Of a DNA stretch of 62,000 bases, positions 22,751 to 34,453 are shown in pieces. This stretch comes from Lingula anatina (taxonomy: Eukaryota > Brachiopoda > Lingulata > Lingulida > Lingulidae), in contig NW_019775358.1 in the NCBI RefSeq assembly GCF_001039355.2, positions 1,467 to 63,466 on the forward strand. The letters are read 5' to 3'. Within the stretch, counting starts at the first letter, position 1. Each line of letters opens with the position of its first letter. The notes under the pieces were generated by a model. It was given only the letters and a program-made list of their open reading frames with translations. It ran no database searches and had not been told where the DNA came from. The translations under genes were made by a program, and so were the position numbers.

Positions 22751-24948
22751 TTAGTCAACCAGTGGACCAAAAAACTCATTATATTTGTTATTTGGTTCCT
22801 CTGTAAACGTAAACTCGGTATAACCAAGGGCATATTCTTCAAACGATATTATTCCATCTCTGTTGCTATCTATTGAGTCAAATGCCCTTTTTGCATTTTC
22901 AACGGGTATTCGCAAGCTGTAAAAATTGGCAGCGAATTCCTTTTGAGATAATAAACCATCGCCATCAAAGTCCTTGGCATCATATTCCATGGAGAGAAGT
23001 TTGGGGTAAAATTCTAATCTGAATGTGCTCTGGTTGACGACCGATATACAGCTCTGCACGTAGCCCGCCTCAGATACTCGGAACGACTCGTCATCACTTG
23101 AATCCTGCGCAAGAAGTTTCCAAAAGTTGAGGCGTATGTTTAGAATGCGTTCAGCTTGCTCATCTGAAATCGGTGTCATCATATGATTAGCAAATGCACA
23201 GTTATGGACGTTTGTCTGTACAGTAAGAGAGTCTTTTCTTTAAATCTAAATGGAGCATTATTTTTCATGTTTCATATTGGCTTGCGCCCTGCATACAGAA
23301 AAGTCAATACAGCATAATATTTTGCAGGGTGCTTTGAAACGTAAACTACTTTATTTAGCTATTACCATCTAGGTTCAAGTACTCTGTTGCTCTCTTAGCA
23401 CTCGACACGTAATCCTCTTTAGTAAGGTAGCCGTCAGCGTTTGAATCTAGACACTTGAATATCGTGCGCGATTTTCGCCTCCAGTGTTCGGATCCAGTTA
23501 CCGCCGGGTAATCTATTGGCATCTGAAACGTTGTCATTATCTGACTTACTGTGGATGACAAACAGTTAATTAGTTTGATGATTTACAGATGCATCGATAC
23601 ACGCACGCTGTATATCTAGATACAGTGTATGTAGATGTCATTTGTGTACGGATTGTAATATAAGCTAAGGACCAAACATCCTATTTTTTTTTTTCGAACA
23701 ACGTTGAAATCCAGTGGGATTTGCATTTAATTGGCTTTCTTATAAAATGATTTAAAAAAATAGGCCTAGAACGTTTTAATCATCACATTATTTTGCCTGT
23801 TATCAATGTTATCAAACTACATGTATGTTAGATACTAAACGACTAGACATTCAAATATAGGGGCCGTTCAGAATGAGTTACGTTGCAATAGCTACTGCGC
23901 ACTTACTCTACGGAGACTCCACCTGAATGCAGTCAGGGCCCGTATCTCGAAAGCTTCGCTTATGGCGAGCGTGCGCAAGCATGGCGAGCGTGCGCTACCC
24001 CATATCTCGAAAGCTTCGCAAATCGCGGCCGTGCCCTAATGGCGAAATCACCATTAGTTTCGAGGCTATTATTTGCGGCGATACAAACTAGTCGCAATGG
24101 GGACTCCACCTGAATGCAATCAGATTAACAGACAAATAGGCCACCTCCTGGCGAGTAGAATGCCTAGAAGCCGGTTGTTATACGAGTACGTTGGAAACAA
24201 GAGGAGGACAACTGGATTCAGGCTGACGGCTTACAACAGTCGTTATGTCGGTTATATATAATGACTTCATATAGAACAGCACATTCAGAACAGATGATCC
24301 GTGGACTAACTGATCCGCCGACTTAATAAGGCCGATCCACTGTAATTTCCTGATGGTCTCAGTACGTGCTTCCACACGCAGGGGTCTTGCAATTAAACCT
24401 CAGAGCCGAGAGTTGATCCGTTTAATGGCGCGTGTGGAGGTGGTGAGACCATCAGGGAATTAGCGGCATCGCTTTTTAGTGGGGTCGGCCATATTTAAGC
24501 GGCGGTTCAGTTAGTCCGCGGACCATCTGTTCTGAATGTACTCATACACGCTTGACAAGCGTAGACAAGCGTACAGTATAACACGAATCACACCAATAAG
24601 TAAATAAATGAGAGAGAGAGAGAGAGAGTTTAATTCATAAATAAGCATAAGCATCACTCAAAGTAAACTTATGGTAAATAAGTAAGCACACGCATTTACT
24701 TTCAAATATACAGGAAGCCATGTGTAAGTAAAAGATCATGCCTTTAATTAACTTCCACTTACCTTCTTCAAACGCAGAACTTTATTCGTAAAAGCTCGGA
24801 CAGGTTGAAAGCCCGTAACGAATCGAAGTAGCGGACCATTGACCTCACTCTTCAAAGATTGAATATTTCTTGCTAGCACCGGAAATGATTGGGTAATCCT
24901 AAGATAGTCCCTACAAAGTTGAGCAACCTTGGCCATTTTGAGCATCAT
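22751..24948 (-). CDS. SCP4: SCP-like EF-hand protein with basic leader
   Basis: Minus-strand exons 24948-24763, 23522-23366 and 23163-22751 (donors GTAAGT and GTAATA, acceptors TTTCAG, phases 0 and 1) encode 251 residues. The 62-residue leader is unlike that of the other subfamilies but again Arg/Lys/Leu/Ser-rich, with only one Asp and one Glu. EF1 (88-99, D-S-N-A-D-G), EF3 (179-190, D-F-D-G-D-G) and EF4 (213-224, D-S-N-R-D-G) have full ligand sets; EF2 is degenerate. The ending is YNEFFGPLVD. It is the only subfamily C member. Exon 2 starts with ATG right after its acceptor, as in SCP1 and SCP2. Intron 1 carries two mobile-element insertions. Start: the two Met codons at 24948 and 24945 are the first in frame. 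Confidence 0.88.
23906..24125. mobile_element. Insertion flanked by near-identical 24 bp direct repeats
   Basis: GACTCCACCTGAATGCAGTC near 23.91 kb returns as GACTCCACCTGAATGCAATC near 24.10 kb. Between them, CGTATCTCGAAAGCTTCGC and CATATCTCGAAAGCTTCGC repeat within a GC-richer stretch with GCGAGCGTGCGC words. It may be an insertion with an unusually long flanking duplication or a small local tandem duplication. Located in SCP4 intron 1. Confidence 0.4.
24281..24539. mobile_element. Fold-back element (ACATTCAG-ended, 259 bp)
   Basis: Left ACATTCAGAACAGATGATCC is the inverted partner of the right GGACCATCTGTTCTGAATGT. Pairing continues with mismatches through GGACTAACTGA and CTGATGGTCTC far into the element, so most of it is stem. 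Lies in SCP4 intron 1. Related fragments (TTCTGTTCTGAATGAG, GGGTCGGCCATATTTGATC) occur near 51.1, 55.1 and 58.97 kb. Confidence 0.7.
24602..24630. repeat. (GA)n microsatellite
   Basis: Short AG run in SCP4 intron 1, just downstream of exon 1. Confidence 0.85.
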
Positions 24949-27221
24949 GGACCACGGTATTCACGAGTCTCGTTAATCTATATCAGGTTTTCTCAACGTA
25001 AATAGTGCGGCACTGGACGCATGCCAGCCTGGGATAACCGGTCGTCGACAGGACGCATTATTATGTAGACGTGACCGGAATGCTAAGGTTTAATAGGCCA
25101 AGGGGCGATAAAGTGAATCCGCCATCCGCAAAGTGTGTAATGTACTCCTTGACGCCGGTAGTCATTGAGGGCCCTAGTCAAGAGGGACATCACAGTGAGC
25201 TTACAATGAGCTCATACAATGGGTTATGATTTAGGTCACTGTGACGTCTCTGTGAAGGCTTTGTAGCTACAGTGTAATGATCTAATTATTTTTTACCTAT
25301 TGGTGAGGTCTCTGTGAGCTCATATTGTGAGGTCACTGAGAGCTTATGTTGTTACCTGACACCGTGAGGCCTCTGGAAAACCTTGTGTAGCGTCCAATAT
25401 CTTAACAAACGCAGGTTGTCTGTTTGAGCCTTTATTGATCCACTACAATAAGATACGTTCTGAAATAATAATAAATAAAGATACTTAACATCTATACTTC
25501 GTGATCCTTTTCAATATGACTTACTTATATAATGACTGAATGTCACTGTTATTAAATCAATTTCTTTTATAAGTGCATTACAAAGTTAAGAAGAAACAAA
25601 TTAATTCCAAAATTAAATGATAACATACATAAACTAGCTACTCACTAGACTTGTCTAGCCTCGACTTGTGAAACATGACAAAATACCGTAACCTTTGTCT
25701 GCTGACACTGTAATAAATATAAAACAACTTCATGAAATTATGTAGCTAGCTGAGATAAACATACTCAATATCTAAGGAAAGAAAATAAACGTAAACTAAC
25801 AGGCCTGACAAAGTTTGTTTGTTAACCACGCCTAATACATTCATGCATTATAACACGTGTTCTTAAAATGCCTTTACATTACTTGCAAATTTATATGTTA
25901 ATTACGTAATGAGCTATAAAATAGGTCTAGTAACCAAGCAACATATTTAAAATGAGTTTTAAGAAAGGACCGGGCAAATACATACTGTACTTATTTGTCT
26001 TTTTTCCTACTTTCTCTTCATACGTGCGAGTGTTGCGTCCCCCGTGAATCTGAACGTGTGCATCTCTCCCAACTTACGAATCTCTTTCTTCTAAAGATCA
26101 TTTTCTCAGCCAAATACATAGCAATTGCACCGAATGCAGTATGTGAGACTACATGTGGTAATTACTTTCCCTTAAACACGGGATATAGAATTCTAGCCAC
26201 TACACCTTGTAAGCTAGTAGCTAGTTCTCTGTGAACTCATACTGTTAGGTCACTGTGAGGTCTGTGAGCTGATACTCATGCTATTAGGTCACTGTGAGTT
26301 TTCTGTGAACCCATACTATTAGGTCACTGGGAAGTCTCTGTGAGTTCATACTATTAGGTCACTGTGAGATCTCTGTGAACTCATAAGCCTACTGTCATGT
26401 CACTGTGAGTTCTCTGTGAACTCATACTATTAGGTCGACCACTGTGAGTTCTCTGTGAACTCATACTGTTAGGTCACTATTAAGTCTATGTTTTTTTAGA
26501 TCTAATATTTTAGTTATTATTTTAGCCTATGTTGGGGTCTCTTTGAGCTTAATATCTTATTATTATCTTTTTAGGATTTTTAAAAAGTAATTAAAAAGAA
26601 ACAAACGTGGTCATTTCATCATAATTTTTGTAATGTGCAGCCGAGACAAAACGGACCAGAAAAGCGCTAACACTAATTTACTGCTTAATGAGAGCAAGCC
26701 ACTGTGCTTAAATTAACATAACGATGTATATTTCAAAAACTTTGTTAAACAGATGTGCATTATATGGTCAAGTGTTTAGATATTAAAGCAAGTATATAAT
26801 ATACAGGTATAATACATAAAATTTACACATATGCTCGTACTTGTGGACTTGTCTGTTTCTTTTAAACAACGCCATTACAAATTAATGAGTCTATTTGTTA
26901 CAGTTTCGTTTATTGAGACTTATTACTCAAACAATTCCAAAACAAATCGTACATTTCATTCCATCTAATTATTCTAACAGTTGGAATAGTTGCATGAAAA
27001 ATACTGGTCCACACGCTCGGCTTGGGAGTTTAACTGCCTTGATGAACGGCCAATAAGACGCGCTCGAAAATGAATCCATGCGCCATGGATATATTTTGTG
27101 TTCAAATGATTCTTAATAATAAAGAAACTGAAACATGAAAGAGCAATTAGGTAAAACTGACCGTGGTAATACCAAAACTTAACTTCCATCTACGTTCAAT
27201 ATTGTTTGTTAATGGCATTAC
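24949..27221. other. Intergenic, SCP4-SCP5
   Basis: No exon recognised. GTCACTGTGA-type repeat units are scattered at 25.19-25.38 kb and form a denser tandem tract at 26.22-26.49 kb. From about 26.5 kb on, the sequence is homologous to 33.65 kb onward, marking the 3' side of the duplicated SCP5/SCP6 unit. Confidence 0.55.
26220..26490. repeat. Tandem repeat, ~31-36 bp period
   Basis: Seven or so degenerate copies of TCTGTGAACTCATACTATTA followed by GGTCACTGTGAG. Looser copies lie at 25.19-25.38 kb and 33.60-33.73 kb. Spacers vary in sequence only slightly and there are no cas-like genes, so this is a minisatellite. Confidence 0.8.
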
Positions 27222-29584
27222 TTAATCAACAAGTGGACCATAAAAATTATTGTATTTGTTGTTTGGATCTTCGGTAAGCCAGAACTCAAGAAAACCTTCT
27301 GCAAACTCTTCAAATGTGATGAGACCATTTTTGTCTGTGTCCATTATAGCAAACATTTCATTTGAAAATTGCTTTGGGACCTTTAAGCCGTAGAAAAAGG
27401 CAACATGCTCATCCTTAGAGACAATGCCGTCGTCATCAATGTCCATCATCTTAAAGTCCCCGGAAACGAAGCCATGGTACAACTCTGGTCTAGAGCGGCT
27501 TTGGATGGTGAGTGAATGGATGCTCTGCAGGTATTCATCCTCAGTGAGTTTGTTTTTGTTTCCAGCAATTCCTTCCCAGCGATGAAGGCATTTGTCTATA
27601 ACGTGATTTGCCTTTTCACCTAATAGTAAAACATACGCTCGAACAGTTTCAACAAGTTTTTTGTAATCAGAGAATCAGGTCTTATAGGCGAATTTTTCGT
27701 TTGTGATGTCGAGCCTCGGATTTGTGATCTCGAACGCCCGGATTAACGACTCTAACCATGGTTTCAGGGCACGAACGTAAAACTGGTGTCCACGAGCACC
27801 GCATTACAAACAACAAACTGTTAATCCGCTTCGGTACATTCCGCAATTGCCGGGGATTGTCCAAAACGCATTACTCCTGTATTAATACGCGCCGTTTGAT
27901 ACTTGATTTCAGAAATTCATCAGTTTGATTTCTTTTGAAGAGTTTTTTAATTTAGTTTTAAATCTATTTCAAAGCAAATACATGCATGCTGCAGACAGTA
28001 AAACTTCCACAGCAGCCGTTGCAATGTAAACTGTGGGCTTTTGTGTATTTTCCACACCACTCACGTATTTAATCTAGTTTAAGCTTTAAGTGACCTCAGC
28101 ATCTATCATCATTTTCCTCATTAGATTATGTTTATGAAGCTGTACCCACTTTATCAAGCCTTGCTGTAGACTTCATTCTTTCGTTAAAGAATTAGTTACA
28201 CTCTTTCGACTAGGTATCTCCAAAGCTCTAACGTGCAGTTTCTTTTAACTTCCGCCATATTGATAATAGTTCGGGGTGAAGAGAAAAACATGTGTACAGC
28301 TAGAGAACCGGATGAAATTTGGCCGAACAGTTCGTGTTCTTTTGATGCACTGCTTATTGTCACTATAACTATAAGTTCGTGCCGTGAAATCATGGTTTGA
28401 GACGATAATTTGGGAGTTCACAAATCTGAGGCTCGTGATCGCAAACGAGAGTTATTTTTATGAGGCATAATAATGTTTCCAGGACATTTATGCAGCAATA
28501 AAGTGAGACACACACTTCAATCGCCTTACTTTTTGTCAGTGCAGAGTGAAATTCAACAAGGTGTGATATTTTAAGATACAAAAAAAAATGGTGCCCTCTC
28601 TTATTAATTTAAACAGTTCAATTTTTGTATTTCCTGATAACTGTCTATTAACGAATCAGCAAAAATGGATAAGGAGATCTTTATTAATGAAATGTTCACG
28701 TACCATCAAGGTTCCTAATTTCCGCAATGCGCTTCCCAAGGGCTATAAAATCTTCTTCAGTTACGTATCCATCAGCGTTTGAGTCATACCGTTTATACAA
28801 ATTACGAACTTTTCTCTTCCAGTGTTCAGATCCAGTAACATATGGAAAATCTGAAGGCAGCTGAAATAATATTAACCTTTTTCTCAATTTCCTTTGATCT
28901 ATTTACTCAATTATGGTTACTATTGTATCAAAGGCTCATGTATTATTATTATTATCATTATTATTATTACAAGTGTTACTACTACTACTACTGCTACTTC
29001 TTCTACTACTACTGCTACATGTACTAATACTGCTACTACTTCTATTACTGCTTTGGAACATATAAATCTAAAGTTCAAAATAAAAGGAACCGTGTTCCAA
29101 CCTGGCTTCTATTCAGTATCCCTTATTATTTCTGAGTATACGCGTTTTATGTACATGTTGATGGTATATTGGTGAGTCTATTTAAAGGTCCTATGCAGCT
29201 TATATACATATTAAGTATTCTTTCTTGCCCATTAAAATATAAAAAGGGCCAACGATTAATATCATCACAATATGTACTTTGAAATATTCATGGTATTCGG
29301 TTTTCCTCCAGTACCTTTATAGACGTTCAAAAAGAAAAAAAACTTTGAGTATCTGAAAAACTCTACTGCGACTAATACCAAAAATAATTCATTTTTAGTC
29401 GACTTACTCTTCCAAGACGCAGTGTCCCAGTTGTCAGCCTCCGGGCAGGTTGTGGGTAAGGCTCAGGTTGGAGGGCATTATTTAATCTCGAGGCAGGTTG
29501 AACGAGTTTTGTTAATCCCCAGCTCAATTTGATACCCCGAACTAAACCCCAACTACGCAATGCGGTATTTGACATGAACAACAT
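27222..29584 (-). CDS. SCP5: SCP-like EF-hand protein with basic leader
   Basis: Minus-strand exons 29584-29408, 28860-28704 and 27619-27222 (donors GTAAGT and GTACGT, acceptors TTTCAG and ATTAG, phases 0 and 1) encode 243 residues. The 59-residue leader has a single Glu, several Arg, and ends R-R-L-T-T-G-T-L-R-L-G-R, resembling the region around a mitochondrial processing site. Exon 2 begins L-P-S-D-F-P, so translation cannot start there. EF1 (85-96, D-S-N-A-D-G), EF3 (171-182, D-I-D-D-D-G) and EF4 (205-216, D-T-D-K-N-G) are canonical; EF2 is degenerate. The ending is YNNFYGPLVD. Subfamily D, near-duplicate of SCP6; the 4 kb around each gene aligns. Intron 1 holds trinucleotide repeats. Confidence 0.88.
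28931..29050. repeat. Trinucleotide repeats (TTA)n/(CTA)n in SCP5 intron 1
   Basis: Imperfect ATT/TTA then CTA/CTT runs; the equivalent position of SCP6 intron 1 carries a TA run followed by a CTA run (36.39-36.51 kb). Confidence 0.9.
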
Positions 29585-29954
29585 TTTGAATTAGGAAACA
29601 CTCTGGTCTCTCCGATCACTTTTAATACCTGTCTACAACAGCTAAGTCCTTTGCCTTTATGTTACCCCAAACAGCTAGTTGCTTAAATGTAACAGGACCA
29701 ACCAACCTACATGTAATATAAGACGATGATCATTTATCCACATGCGAAAGAGTATCATTTTATTTTCAAAAGGTGCTATGTTACAGTACACATAACAAGT
29801 TACAATAAGAAAAAGAGGTGAACGTTCGGCGACCCATGTGACATTGAATGATTCAAACGACTTCAAAAGTATCTTATGACAGCCTATAAGTATGGCGGTG
29901 CATTTATTATAAATTCCAGGCTCATCTGACTTTTATAAAACTCGTATGAGCATA

Positions 29955-29974
29955 TATCATTATTATTATTATTA

Positions 29975-30006
<32 letters not shown>
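29955..30006. repeat. (ATT)n microsatellite
   Basis: Near-perfect ATT/TTA trinucleotide run upstream of SCP5; the SCP6 copy has a shorter imperfect version near 37.68 kb. Confidence 0.9.
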
Positions 30007-30604
30007 TCATGTAACAAGGCATTGAAATTCGGTGATAGCATTTTTTCTTAGCCTACACGATGTGATTGTGTTTGACCGCAATGAAAGGTGAAAAACAGAA
30101 CTGAACTTGAACAGTGAATATTTGTCATTACCACAGTCAATTTTATCGAAAGTTTTGTGACGAATTCCGCAGTTAACTTCTTAATTATATCTACTTAATG
30201 TATAACTTTTAACTCTATTAATGAGTATAGAATGTAACGGGAGAATAAGTGGAAGGTCAGAATGAATATTTCACAAACTGTGAGCGTTATTATGCGACTA
30301 AGAGAGTCATATTTCTGCAAAATGATTTATCAACATCGTAAAATCACCTGACATAGGTCATCAGCATGAATAAGGTGCTACAATATGGGCATGATGGAAT
30401 TTCAATTCTTTACACTTTTAGGTGTGTTCGGTGAACCAGACTCTAATGTCACATTCATCATTTTACATAAGGGTGAGATCAACATGTGGAACCCTTCACG
30501 TAAAGATGTAAGTTAAACATTTAGTGCGTAACGGAGGAGTTTGAAGGGTCTATTTACGTGGCCTTGATATCTTACCACAATACCCATTTAAACTGTTGCT
30601 GCCT

Positions 30605-30725
30605 TGGATGTGACGTTACAGATCCCATGATAGAGAGTCCGGTTCCCATTAATTTGAGCGGCTAAGCCTCGCCCTAGATTTTGACCTGCTTACGGCAGGC
30701 TAACCCTTAATTACCTGTTCAATTA
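30605..30725 (-). mobile_element. MITE family 1, copy c
   Basis: Reverse-orientation copy: GATGTGACGTTACAGATCCC, then GAGAGTCCGGTTCCCAT, GCCTCGCCCTAG and GGCTAACCCTTAATTACC. Compared with copies a and d, the terminal segment is missing where a Tc1-like terminus (ACAGGGTTACTACTTAAT) begins. Confidence 0.55.
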
Positions 30726-30876
30726 CAGGGTTACTACTTAATTTGGAATATTATTTTTTGGCGAGACAATTTTCTACAAAATATTTATTTTCTCTCTAAC
30801 TGTTTTAAATCATAAACTGAGGTGTCACTCCATGTGTAGCCAGGTGTGTTACCTAATTACCAGACAACTCTCAAAA

Positions 30877-31678
30877 CAATAAAGGGTACCGGAGGAGACG
30901 AGAAGTTAGTTAAAATTGTGCCGGAAGGGTGATGCATGTGACGTAAAGTGGTGTTAGAAGCGAAGCTGAGTGATCAGAGCCTGTCAGAATGTCACCTTTG
31001 TCTTGGCATTTGTCACTTAATTAGTGCCTACCCCGGTGTAAAAGGTGTATTAGTGTGATCATATGTGTGGAATTTCATGTCAGGTGGACATATATATATC
31101 TAAAGATTCGTCACAATATCAAAAAAAGATACATCTTTGCACAGCAGTCGTACACGGTAGATCGATACGATTCAGTTGTTAGTTACCAACTACTTCCTGG
31201 TTTTCACAAGGTCCTTTAAGACCTCTAAAACATCGTTATAATTGCAGCACATACCACAGAACACCAAAAAATACTTAGATATGGACATATCAGATTATAT
31301 TAATGCCAAAATTCCACATTACAAAGATTAATAGCCTCCCAGGAATTCTTTTTCCTTGACGCTCTTAATTTGTCGCACTGGCGGTCGATATAGCATGCAT
31401 TTCAAAACAAATTGACTGCAAATTGAGCACGATTTTCACCTTCAAGTTCCGTGTCACGTTTTCATATCATGCACCTATTATTTCTTTAAGTATTCTCTGC
31501 CCAAAATGCGTAAAGAAAAAGTGTTATCTTACCATGTTGTTTGGAAAGCTTCTTTTTCCTCCGACTACAAGTCTTCTCTCCCGTTTACCTCCAGCTTAAA
31601 ATGACCACTCAGCTTCGCTTCTAACACAACTACACGACACTTCCGGGCACAATCAGTCTCCTTCGGTCCCCTTTATTG
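30877..31678. mobile_element. 802 bp element with ~85-100 bp inverted ends
   Basis: Left CAATAAAGGGTACCGGAGGA then ATTGTGCCGGAAG and TGTTAGAAGCGAAGCTGAG; the right side is the inverted series CTCAGCTTCGCTTCTAACA, CTTCCGGGCACAAT, CCGAAGGAG-type and CTTTATTG. The inverted ends are imperfect but long. The interior has no recognised coding sequence. Target duplication not seen; superfamily unknown. Confidence 0.65.
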
Positions 31679-31911
31679 ATGCATGCAGTTGCATGTTCTG
31701 TGGTCAGAAATGTGAGGGGTGGTCTTTTCGGCAATTTCTGCCTTTGTATAAAATCGCACGGGTTTGGCCAATCTTTGGAGTGTATTTAGAGAAAGCAACG
31801 AAGCAATCGCTCTGAAACTTGACAGGTACCTTAGAGAAGAAATGGTTTGACAGCTTAGCGTCGCAGTTTACTATGGGATTATTGCTCTCAGAGAAAATGG
31901 CCAGAAACGGA

Positions 31912-32096
31912 GAGCAATTGCCAGGCAATGCAACATTTATCAGGAACCGCTAGTAAAGTCCTCCAAAGAAGTGCTACAACAGGGACATGGTCGTACAAAG
32001 ACAACCAGTGTCCTCAGAAAAGAGTGGCAGAATGTCATTCAAACGACCGTTTCAAGGTCCCTCGTGTACAGATTTGACATACTGTAATTGACCAAA
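31912..32096 (+). mobile_element. Scrambled partial copy of the neighbouring Tc1 element
   Basis: ATTTATCAGGAACCG, CCAAAGAAGTGCT and ACAAAGACAACCAGTGTCCT match 33.16-33.36 kb in direct orientation with an internal deletion. The following ACCGTTTCAAGGTCCCTCGTG is the reverse complement of 33.12-33.14 kb. A deletion and an inversion are therefore combined in about 185 bp. Confidence 0.65.
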
Positions 32097-33344
32097 ATAC
32101 AGGGTTGCTACTTAATATGGAATTTTTTTTATCATTGTTATTTTTGAGTGCTGATTAAACTTTTTTTGGCTTGAGCTATTAAAAAAGTATGTCACTGATA
32201 ATAACATCCAGTCTTCTGTTGTGAGATATTTTGGTCAATAATATCAAATCTGACATAAGATGCCATTCAAAAGAAAGGAACACCCCCAGAAAACCATATC
32301 AACAGTTTGATGTCATTATAAACTTTAAGATAAGATATTAAAGAAAATGATAGCCTCCGGACAGTGATATGTTACACAGTCAAAGAACTCACTACAGTAA
32401 TTCATGAACAGTCAGTAATTGCGGGTATGACCTCCAGCAGCCGCTTGCAGCGCCCTCATCCTACATGGCATACCCTGTGACACGTTTTTTTAGAGTTTGG
32501 GTGGGGATATCATTCCACGCAGTGAAAGTTGCCTGTGGCAGTTCATCACTATTTACCGGCCGAGGACAATAGCTATTAATACTGTGAGTTATTTCCGCCC
32601 ACAGATTTTCAATTGGGTTCATATCTGGAGAGTTTGCAGGCCAGGGCAGTTGCTGAACCCATTGGTTTTGAAGAAAAACAGTGATTCTGCGGCCTCGATG
32701 TGGTGTTGCGCAGTCGTCTTGGTACACAAAGACGACTCTTACAAATCGAAGCATTGTTTGCTGTAGAATGTCTCTGTAGGAACCCTGGTTGAGGTTGCCT
32801 CCTAGATAAACCAACTGGTTCTGGGCACCGGCATGGAATGCTCCCCAAACAGAGACGTTACCACCCCCTGCTTGCACCTTAGGCAGTACACAATCATCGT
32901 TTTATGCCCCACGTACACGTCGGTGGACACGGATTCGACGATCAACCCTAAAAAATCCACATCTGGCCTCATCACGTAAAACGACGTGATTCCAGTGTTT
33001 TGGCTGCAAACGCACGTGGTCTCCAGCCCATTGCAGACGTCGCTGTATATGACCTGCTGTTAACAGTGGTTTGCCTACTGGCCTTCGTGCAAAATAACCG
33101 GCTTGCAGTAATCTCTTGTTCACGAGGGACCTTGAAACGGGCGTTTGAATGACAGCCATTGCCAGGTAATTCACCATTTATCAGGAACCGTTTGTGAAGT
33201 TCTCCAAAGAAGTGCTGCAACAGGGGCACCTACTCCAATACCTCGACCAGAGTGTCTGCGTATCACATCAAGAAGACAGAATCGCCTTCTCCTTAGAGGA
33301 CGCCGTGCTGGTCGGACAAAGACAACCAGTGTCCTCAGAAAAGA
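32097..33344 (-). mobile_element. Degraded Tc1/mariner transposon
   Basis: The left terminus ACAGGGTTGCTACTTAATAT is also present at about 30.73 kb. Minus-strand frames encode a broken transposase. The C-terminal part (32877-32461) contains V-Y-Q-D-D-C-A-T-P-H and W-P-A-N-S-P-D-M-N-P-I-E-N-L-W, which are the second Asp and the D34E-type ending. The preceding part (33177-32902) contains the first catalytic region, V-V-L-R-D-E-A-R-C-G-F-F. Frames are interrupted between these parts and the N-terminal DNA-binding portion is scrambled. No matching right inverted end was found. Confidence 0.75.
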
Positions 33345-33520
33345 GAGGAAGAATGTCATAGAGCATTCCCTAATGTGCCCACTCACAGACGTGCACTGAT
33401 ATTTGGGTTGTCTTATATGTTGTCTGTGAACGGTCATTCTATGTCGAAGAGTGTCTCCAGTTTGTCCTATATAGTTCTTACCACATCCACTGCAAGTTAA
33501 TACATAAATTAAATTTGAGC
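33345..33520 (-). pseudogene. GIY-YIG endonuclease fragment (Penelope-like element)
   Basis: Minus-strand translation reads I-Y-V-L-T-C-S-G-C-G-K-N-Y-I-G-Q-T-G-D-T, then L-R-H-R and later S-G-H-I-R-E-C. This is the GIY-YIG endonuclease module found at the C-terminus of Penelope-like retroelements, with the CxxC preceding the Y-I-G motif. It runs out into the Tc1 remnant; no reverse transcriptase is next to it. It is probably a separate insertion from the RT fragment at 12.1-12.4 kb. Confidence 0.6.
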
Positions 33521-34453
33521 TAGTGCAGGTAAATGCAGTTTGATTGAATGTAACGGGACCTTGGAAAGAAGAATTGGCGAATACTAAAACAAAACACTCA
33601 TACTGTTAGGTCACTATGAGATCTCTGTGAGGCTCATACTGTTAGCTATAGGTCACTTTTAGGTCTGTGTGTTCTTCGAGAGCTAATATTTTAGTTATTC
33701 TTTTAGCTTATGTTGAGGTCTCTGTGAGCTAAATATCTGATTATTTTCCTTATAGGAATTTTAAAAATAATTAAAAAGAAACAAATGTGTTTCTTTCATC
33801 AATTTATTGTAATGTGCAGCATAGACAAAACGAACGAGTTTAGCGCAAACGCTTTATTCATTGCTTTATGAGAGCAAGCCACTGTGCTTAAATTAACGTA
33901 AGGATGTATACTTCATAAACTTTGTTAAACAGATGTACATCACATGGTCAATTGTTTAAAGATTAAAGCAAGTATATAATAAACATGTATAATATATAAA
34001 ATGCACACATATGCTTTTCACAGTTTTCACTTGTGGACTTGTCAGTTTCTTTTCGACATTATCATTACAAATTAGTGAATCTATTCGTTTCAATATTATT
34101 TATTGAAACTTATTACCCAAACAATTACAAAATTACAATAAATCATACATTGCTCTTCATCTAATTATTCTAACAGTTGAAATAGTTGCTTGCAAGATAC
34201 TTTATTTAATCTACGTCAATTCACTCTTTGCCATGCCTTGTCCACCAGCTCGGCTTGGGAGTTTAACCTTAACGGCCCATGGGAAGCGTTCGAATATGAA
34301 CACATACGTCATGGATATACTTTGGGTTCAAATGATTCTTAATAATAAAGCAACTGAAACACGACAGATCAATTGTGTAAAACTGACCGTACTATAATCA
34401 AAACTAAACTCCCATCTTGGCTGATGTTCCATATTGTTTGTATATGGCATTAC

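Noticed and set aside
26220-26490. Regular repeats considered as a CRISPR-like array
   Set aside because: The genome is eukaryotic, units and spacers are both repetitive, and no cas genes are present; it is a minisatellite.
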